Source: Luscinia megarhynchos
Taxonomy: Eukaryota; Chordata; Aves; Passeriformes; Turdidae
DNA: 64,000 nucleotides
Assembly (NCBI GenBank): GCA_034336665.1
Contig: JAPFBE010000036.1
Location: 1,604,357-1,668,356, forward strand
Direction: 5' to 3'
Positions 58,011-64,000 of the stretch are shown in pieces; the first letter of the stretch is position 1; each line of letters opens with the position of its first letter. Below the pieces are notes generated by a model. It was not told where the DNA came from, did no database searches, and saw only the letters and a program-made list of their open reading frames with translations. The translations under genes were made by a program, and so were the position numbers.

Positions 58011-58260
58011 TGTCGCTGGGGAGGCCCGTGTTGTATGAGTCACTGAATGACCAGAATTTTCCATTGAATTGCCAATCAGATAGGTCCCTCCTGAGTTGCT
58101 AATGAGCTGTCCTCCTGCAACACCCATCTGAATCCCTCCGGTGCCAACCATACTATGAGAGGAGACCAGTGTAGTTGCCTGTGCAGAACTTCCTTCGAAG
58201 TAATTTCCTCCAGTGTTTTGGCTATACATCTGGGTTTCCGTGTAAGGATAAGTCGTTCGA
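58011..58260 (-). CDS. RFX3: RFX3 exon 1 of this window (N-terminal activation region)
   Basis: The acceptor is ...cctgaag at 58261-58262 and the donor is gtaagt from 58010. The exon has 250 nt: one base completing a split codon, then 83 codons starting RTTYPYTETQMYSQ and ending in complete codon ACA (...TTRASPAT). The stretch is rich in Gly, Ser and Thr, typical of the RFX1-3 transactivation segment, with a conserved SSHSMVGTGGIQMG core. It is followed by a 23-kb intron. The upstream exon was not found between 58261 and 64000. Confidence 0.94.
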
Positions 58261-58632
58261 CTTCAGGAAAAGAAAATAAAAGAAGTAGTAGTTATTTATT
58301 TGAATTGTTTAAGTGAGGGAAACATCATTGTAGAAAAGATTGTACAGTTGCTATAACCAAACTTAACAGGATTGGCAAAAAACCCCCACATCTACACAAA
58401 ATAACATTTCATATGTCAAAGTACTGAGTAATTAACTTGGACTCACTGTTAAAATAAGTATTCATTAAACTTAACAGAAAATGAGTTTTGCCCCATCTGA
58501 AGATGGGTAGAGAAAAGTAATACAAAAATTGAAGATATGAGAGGAAGATGTCATTCAAGTATTAATATATTATACAGTAATTTAAAAAATCCTCCAGTCA
58601 AAGTTGGATTTTTATTTATATGGCATTTAGTT
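58261..58632 (-). other. RFX3 intron upstream of exon 1
   Basis: AT-rich intron with the exon 1 acceptor; no further RFX3 exon or repeat recognised. Confidence 0.6.
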
Positions 58633-58877
58633 TGTATACTGTTTTAAGCTGAAATAGAAGTAATTTTCTTCCTAGAAGTTGTTACAGTTGGATTTAGGAT
58701 GAGAATAATGTTGATAACACACTGATGATTTGGTTGTTGCTATGTAGCGCTTATACTAAGTCAAAGACTTTTCAGCTTCTCATATCCAGCCAGCAAGAAG
58801 GCTGGGAGTGCACAAGAAGCCAGGAGGGGGCACAGGCAAGACAGTTGACCCAAACTAACAAAAAAGATATTCCATGT

Positions 58878-60046
58878 GTGAGCTCACAGCCCAGGAAGCC
58901 AACCACATCCTGGGCTGCATCAAAAGGAGAATTGGCAGCAGGTTGAAGGAGGTGATTCTCCCCCTCTACTCATCTCTTGTGAGACCCCATCTGGAGTACT
59001 GAGTAGAGTTCTAGTGCCCCCAACATAAGAAGGACATGCAACTGTTGGAGCAAGTCCAGATGAAGGTCATGAAGTTGATAAGAGGACTGGAGCACCTCCC
59101 CTACAAACACAGCTGAGAAAGTTGGGGCTATTCAGCCTGGAGAAGAGGTTGCGTGAAGACCTCATGGTAACCTTCCAGTATCTGAAGGGACATACAGGGA
59201 ATCTGGAGAGGGACTCTTCATCAGGAAATGTAGTGACAGGACAAGGAGAAATGGGTACAAATTGAAAGAGGGGGAATTTAGGTTAGGCATAAGAAAGAAA
59301 TTCTTCACTATGAAGGTGGTGAGGCACTGGAACAGGTTGCTCAGAGAGGTTGTAGATGCCCCAACCCCAGCAGTGTTCAAGACCAGGTTGGATAAGGCCT
59401 TGAGCAACCTGTTCTAGTGGGTGGTGTCCATGCTCATGGCAGGGGACTTGGGACTTGTCCTGGGTTGATGTTATGACTAGCTCCTCTCCCTGCCCCCCCC
59501 CTCCCCTCCCTGTCTGCATGGAGCTGTCGGCGGCGTGGCGGCCCCTCCCCCGAGCTGCCCGGCTCGCTGCTGGCTTGCCCTGGCTTGGCTGCTGCTGCTT
59601 GCCCCCCGGCTTGCTTTGCTTGCCCCCTGGCTAGCTAGGCTGTTGCTTGCCCCCGGCTTGCTTGCTTGCCCCCTGGCTGCCTACCCCGGCTGTCTCTCTC
59701 TCTCTCTCTTCTTCCCCTCATCCAGAAGACCGGAACCGATTCCAGAGGAAAACGGATCTGAACCTCAGAGACTGCCTCTGGAAGCTTGCCAAGAAGCTCT
59801 CTGCCCTTCCCAGCGAAGATCTCCGAGCTCGTCTCTCTCTCTCTCTCGGTGAAATTTGTTTTTTGTTATCTGGGTCTGACTGGGAAGTGTTTTCTCTTGT
59901 GTTTTGTTAATAAATAAGTTTTTTCCACTTTCCCCCTGAGGAGAATTCTTTCTGAGTTCTTTGGGAGGTCTTTCCCCAAATTTGTCCTAAACTTGCACAG
60001 GACTAGATGATCTTTAAGGTCTCTCTCAACTCTTAACATTCTATGA
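58878..60046 (+). mobile_element. CR1 3' half inside LTR family A, split by LTR family C
   Basis: Plus-strand CR1 from 'cacagcccaggaagccaac' to the tail 'acattctatgatg', with an LTR inserted at 59456-59999. Confidence 0.88.
59456..59999 (+). mobile_element. Solo LTR (family C), 544 bp, TSD GGACT
   Basis: TGTCCTGGGTTGATGTT to ...cctaaacttgcaca, exact GGACT at 59451-59455 and 60000-60004. AATAAA near 59908. CT-rich and C-rich core (59560-59710) gives spurious proline/leucine-rich frames. Relative on the minus strand at 62287. Confidence 0.92.
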
Positions 60047-60239
60047 TGTCATGCCCAGCATATAAACTGGGAGAAGTTCACCAGGAGGCTGGAATCACAG
60101 CTCAGGGATGGGCTGGGCATCAGTCAGCAAGTGGTGAGCCATTGCATTTTGCATAATTTGTTTTGTATGTTCTATTTTTTTCTCTTCTTTATTTATCTTA
60201 GTAAACTTTCTTGATCTCAACCCATGAGATTTGCTATTC

Positions 60240-60345
60240 ATAAAATCACTGAATTATAGAATCATCAAGGTTTAAAAAGACCTTTAAGATCATCAAGTCC
60301 AACCGACAACCTCAACAATTGTCAAGTCCAACTGTCAAACCATTT
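60240..60345 (-). mobile_element. CR1 3' tail fragment
   Basis: Plus-strand 'tagaatcatcaaggtttaaa' and 'catcaagtccaaccgacaac' are the reverse of a CR1 3' end. Inserted in family A LTR. Confidence 0.75.
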
Positions 60346-60438
60346 TTCCCAATTCTCTTCCCCATCCCACTGCAGGGAGGGAGGAGTGAATGAACAGCTG
60401 TGTGGTGCCTAGTTGCTGGCTGGGGTTAAAACACAACA

Positions 60439-60787
60439 ACAGTGTACATTACAAAACTCTAAACATGACAAAAAAATGTCAGCCAAAAGGGTCCTATATG
60501 CAAGAGTCCTATAATTGCTTTGCTTTGATTTCAAATTCACTGAAATTCTCTGGGTGAAGCTTGAAATTCTGAGCTCATTTGTATTTTAAGACATTCAGTT
60601 TTTTCAGCTGAGTGAAATTTTAAATTGGACAGCAATATGTGCAGTGTTATTATGAAAAAGGAGGAAAAACTAAAATAGAACTACAATTTGTGAAAGGATT
60701 TCTGAAGGAAAAGTCAAAGGAATAGCAGCAATTTTACACAATTCTTTCCAACTATTAAACATTTGTGCCTCATGAAACAGTTAATCT
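60439..60787. other. RFX3 intron or flank, unique sequence
   Basis: AT-rich stretch, no repeat recognised. Confidence 0.5.
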
Positions 60788-61477
60788 TTGTGGGAGGTTA
60801 GGACTTTTGCTTTTTTTTTCTTTTTCTCTCAGGGAGTTTTCTCCCATTTGTTGCTAAGAGATATTAATGATCGGTACTTAATAGAGACAAAATAAGTGTC
60901 CAAGGTGGGGGGAAGGGGTGCAGCTGACTGCAGCCCCTTAGCCAGGGGATTTTCTCTTGGGAAGGGCAGAGATACCGCGAGATTTTGGCTGGGGGTGAGG
61001 GGCTGGGTTCAGCTCAGAGCTCTCTCTCCCTCTCGGGATCAGCAGGGAGACAGGCTGCTGTCACTTTGGGAAGAATTTGCCACCACTGCAGAATCCCATC
61101 TCCTACTATTTTCTCCTACCGTGAGTTTTGGGTTAGTCTTCTGGCAGCTGAGTGAATGGACTCTGTGTACGCTATTGTCAATTCGGTAGTAAGTTACATT
61201 GGCTCCTAATCTGTACTATTTCTTTGCTAGATATAATAGAGGTTTTTTTATGTCATGCACTGTTTTATGTAATCTACTAGTAGTTCTTTTAGTTTATACT
61301 GTGTAGTAAGTAACTCTGTTTAAGGCCTTTTGTCTGTTGCTTCATATCTATTCAATAAATAACTCATTTTACAATAGACCTAATCGACCATTCTTAAGAA
61401 CTTGAGAGCCAGAGTGATTTAGGTGAGGGTCACTTAAGTAGAGCTGCTGCCAAAAATCTGAACCTATGGCAGGGCTT
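60788..61477 (+). mobile_element. LTR-like element, family E-related start
   Basis: Starts tgtgggaggttaggactttt and resembles the 5' parts of the LTRs at 10904 and 38144 ('cccatttgttgctaagag'). The 3' part has 'ttcaataaataactc'. No TSD found and the end is approximate. Confidence 0.55.
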
Positions 61478-61479
61478 GT

Positions 61480-62121
61480 CTAAAGCTCTCACTCGAGCCA
61501 AAACAATCTCACCAGAGTGGAGTAAAAGGCAGAATCACCTCCCTCGACTTTCTGGCCACACTACTTTTGATGCAGCCCAAGGACAGAGTTGGCTTTCTGG
61601 GCTGCAAGCACACATTGCCAGCTCATGTCCAGTCTTTCATCCATCAGCACCCTCAAGTCCTTCTCAGCAGGGCTGCTCTGGATCAGATCATCTCCCAGTC
61701 TATATTAACACCAGGGTTCGCTTGGACTCAGGTGCAGCACCAGCACTTGGTCTTGTTAAATCTTATGAAGTTCTCATGAGCCTGGTTCTCAAGCTTGTCC
61801 AGGTTCCTCTGGATGGCATCCCATTCTTCAGGTGTGCCAACTGCACCACTCATTTTGGTGTCGTCTGCAATTCTGCTGAGGGTATACTTGATCCCTTTGT
61901 CTGTGTCATTGATGAAGATACTAAATAACACTGGTCCCAATATGGACCACTGAGAGATACCACTTGTCACTGATGTCCATCAGGACTCTGAGCCATTGAT
62001 CACTACCCTTTGGATGCAACTGTCCAACCAATTCCTTATCCACCTAACAGTCCACCCACTGAATCCATGTCTCCAATTTAGAGAGAAGGATATGGGGGAC
62101 CATGTCAAAGGCTTTACTAAT
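61480..62121 (-). mobile_element. CR1, minus strand, RT part
   Basis: The minus strand contains RT palm text (GISQWSILGPVLFSIFINDTD-like region near 61950, IADDTK near 61860, thumb near 61780). It lacks a 3' tail at its low end. An 80-codon open stretch remains. Confidence 0.88.
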
Positions 62122-62286
62122 GCCAAATTGATTCTTTGCCTTTTGTTTTTAATATATTCTCTGTATTCTTCACACATATATTTGTATCTCTGTAGCCTAT
62201 TATTGTATTAGTAGTTAGCTCCAGTATTTTTTCCCTAGCCTGATAGGCAGAAATACAAAACATTCTAAAGGCTCCAAGCTGGGGAT
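62122..62286. repeat. Unclassified repeat, relative of 9113-9240
   Basis: The words 'atattctctgtattctt', 'ctctgtagcctattattgt' and 'agttagctccagta' occur in the same order at 9113-9240. Family not recognised. Confidence 0.55.
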
Positions 62287-63140
62287 CTGTCCTGGTTTAG
62301 GGCAAATTTGGGAGGAAACCTCAGAGTGAGGGCCCTCAACTGGTTCGGGGAAAAAATAAACCCTCAGAGAGAAGTGGGGAAAAAAACTGTTTATTTAACT
62401 GACAAAGCAGTTCCCAGCACAAAATGGAAAAATACCAAACAGCAAAACCTCTCGCCACTCTGAAGGTGTAGCTGCCGGGGCTAGGATGGTTCTAGCTTCT
62501 GGCTGCTACTGGGTCCGGAGAGCTCCGGGGGCCTAGCGGCAGAATTCAGTTTCTCAGCTACCTTGGAATGAGATCTTGGGATTGTACTAGAGGTTTGGAA
62601 GATAGCTTTATTTCTTCAAAGGGTTCTACTAGCAAAATCCGAATACATGACATGACAAGGGATTTTTATAGGGTTTAGGAGGATTGAAATCTAACCAGTA
62701 AAATGATAACTTGAAAAGTATCCAATTACTTTAAGATTCTAGATGAGAAAAGACCAATCATTTAGTGAAGTTAAAGACCAATAGAAATCCTACTAGATAA
62801 CAGGGGTTTCTGTAGGGGGTAAACACTTCTCTAACATGAGTCATCCTAAGGAAAGGTTTTTTTATCTCAGGGTATGAAATCCCAGGTGCTCTTTTCAGGG
62901 ATAGTTGTATCATCCACATGAAGGAGTTGACAAACTCAGAAGAGTTCCTTCCATGGGTCGCAGCTCGGCTCACTCAGTGTGTTCTCAGTCCCGCCGGTGC
63001 TGGGAAATGTCACGGCCCAGGCCAGGCCTGGTGGGCCACAGGTGTGAACTCTCGGTGCTTTTCTGGATTTTCAGTCCAGAGCAGGTTAGAACAATTCCAA
63101 GAAAAAAAGAAAAAAACCAGTCCAGGGGACTCCTTTGCCT
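62287..63140 (-). mobile_element. LTR related to family C, reverse orientation
   Basis: Plus strand starts TGTCCTGGTTTAGGGCAAAT, the reverse of the family C end ('atttgtcctaaacttgcaca'). It contains 'ctgtttatttaac' (minus-strand AATAAA-like) and a 'tttttatagggttta' promoter-like word. The far end is not defined. Confidence 0.65.
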
Positions 63141-63479
63141 CAGATAGCCAGAAAAACTAACTAAAAGCAAAAAGAAGCTCTCTCCCGCCGTCCACCACAG
63201 ACAACAAGGTCTATGTGAAGAATGCGGGGGAGCAAGTGCAGTCTCTAATAACAAACTCTGCACCTCTCTCTTTCCCCGCTTCACTCCTGGAATCAGTCTT
63301 AAAGCTGCAGAATTCAATATTCAACACCAACAGACGATTTGAGGATACAAGCATAATAAAGTCACCCCAAGACAGGGTCCAAGGCTCTTTTCCTATCTTG
63401 GTAATTCCTGGGAACCAAGGTTGAAACCAGCTCTTCAAGACACATTTTCATAAACAGAGTTTAGTCCCTATCTAGAGGA

Positions 63480-63715
63480 GGAGGAATTCAAAATAGGGTT
63501 GAACTGGGGGGGGAATTGCCTCATCAATTATGCTTCTAATTGGGGATTCTTGTCTGATATGCTAATTAGCAAAACCTATAAAAATTATGCTATGTGTGCA
63601 TCTTCAGTGTTTTCCACCTGGTGAATTGTGCACCAAAGTGTGATACAGTATAAGCACTTTGTTCATTAAAACTCCTAGTAAGGAATAATGAATTCAGCCA
63701 GTGGTGAGACGGGTA
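63480..63715 (+). mobile_element. Possible LTR remnant
   Basis: 'cctataaaaattatgctatg' (TATA-like), 'cattaaaactcctag' and a terminus-like 'ggtgagacgggtatagac' suggest an LTR promoter and R/U5 region. No TSD or second copy in the window. Confidence 0.35.
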
Positions 63716-64000
63716 TAGACTTTGACCACATAATTTCAAATCATGGAGCATGGTATGCATAACTTATGCTGAAACTAGCAGCTGGGTTGTTTAACCAGTT
63801 TTTAAGGATTTTCCCCTAGGCTAAGAGGAATAAACAAGAAAAGCACTCTGCGCCTCTCCCCTGCTGCGACCACCAGAAGACAAGATAACGACCCCCCCAG
63901 CAACGGGCCTCGCGAATGCAGAGTACTCCAAAGAAGGACACGCCACCTAAATTAAAACTGCATAAAAAAACCTTGGGGAGAGAGGGAAATTGCACGCTGT
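63716..64000. other. Unassigned sequence at the right edge
   Basis: May be ERV leader or intron; GC-rich patch at 63860-63960. No gene or RFX3 exon recognised. Confidence 0.4.

Larger units (their letters stand above)
217..58260 (-). other. RFX3: RFX3 gene body, partial: eight internal exons and seven introns
   Basis: RFX3 binds X-box promoter motifs as a homo- or heterodimer and drives ciliogenesis and endocrine genes; it acts in the nucleus. Reading the minus strand, eight GT-AG exons join in frame with matching phases to give 1,133 nt (about 377 codons) without a stop. They run from the late N-terminal activation region through the whole RFX DNA-binding domain into the B/C region, roughly residues 70-450 of an approximately 750-residue family protein. 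Intron sizes from 5' to 3' are about 23.1, 6.3, 0.76, 21.4, 4.1, 0.8 and 0.48 kb. The start codon and first exons lie beyond 64000 and the C-terminal exons lie before position 1. Family knowledge: RFX3 is Z-linked in birds. Identity rests on recognised protein sequence; RFX1 and RFX2 are less likely. Confidence 0.95.
58633..60438 (+). mobile_element. LTR (family A), split by two CR1 insertions
   Basis: Starts tgtatactgttttaagctg, resumes at 60047 ('tcatgcccagcatataaac') and ends ...ggttaaaacacaaca. It contains a plus-strand CR1 (58878-60046, itself holding an LTR) and a minus-strand CR1 tail (60240-60345). Old and diverged. Confidence 0.8.

Noticed and set aside
59535..59852. Proline/leucine-rich open frame with a signal-peptide-like start
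   Set aside because: Lies wholly within the solo LTR of family C; repeats of a 'cccctggcttg' word explain it.
1..64000. CRISPR arrays, operons or other prokaryotic systems
   Set aside because: No regular spaced direct repeats or tightly packed genes; spliced exons and avian retroelements show vertebrate DNA.

Overview
The window looks like vertebrate, specifically bird and most likely passerine, nuclear DNA. It has long AT-rich introns with GT-AG exons, dense CR1 LINEs on both strands, many avian-style ERV LTRs, and a tRNA-Ile-like SINE joined to a CR1 3' tail (the TguSINE1 layout known from songbirds). I see no bacterial genes, operons or CRISPR arrays.

The only host gene is RFX3, a winged-helix transcription factor of ciliated, endocrine and neural cells, on the minus strand. 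Eight internal exons lie at 58260-58011, 34919-34845, 28582-28401, 27640-27521, 6100-5979, 1888-1776, 970-855 and 371-217. Splice phases agree across all seven junctions, giving 1,133 nt of uninterrupted coding sequence. It covers the end of the activation region, the whole RFX DNA-binding domain and part of the B/C/dimerization region. Both ends of the gene lie outside the window.

The introns are packed with nested retroelements. 2.5-5.8 kb: reverse CR1s, including a 5' half with ORF1, broken by a CR1 tail and an LTR. 6.4-8.9 kb: an LTR with another LTR inside it (TSD GGTAC). 9.7-21.3 kb: one CR1 split by an LTR-in-LTR and then by a rearranged class I ERV, which carries four further LTRs. 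21.3-31.2 kb: solo LTRs, CR1s, the SINE, exons 3-4 and an LTR with a 6-bp TSD. 32.6-42.1 kb: CR1s, three solo LTRs and exon 2. 42.7-48.4 kb: a reverse-strand class III (ERVL-like) provirus with 5-bp TSD, mostly deleted and interrupted by a solo LTR. 48.7-52.0 kb: LTR-in-LTR and an LTR with inverted U5. 53.9-57.2 kb: CR1 inside CR1. 57.2-64.0 kb: exon 1, a three-layer LTR/CR1/LTR nest and further LTR/CR1 pieces.

Two observations stand out. About 23 of 27 LTR elements lie antisense to RFX3, while CR1s show no clear bias, as expected if the gene is still transcribed. The retroelement load, together with protein changes outside the DNA-binding domain, raises the possibility of a W-linked gametolog of Z-linked RFX3, but that needs outside data. 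I found no clearly novel molecular system. All viral open frames seen are broken.
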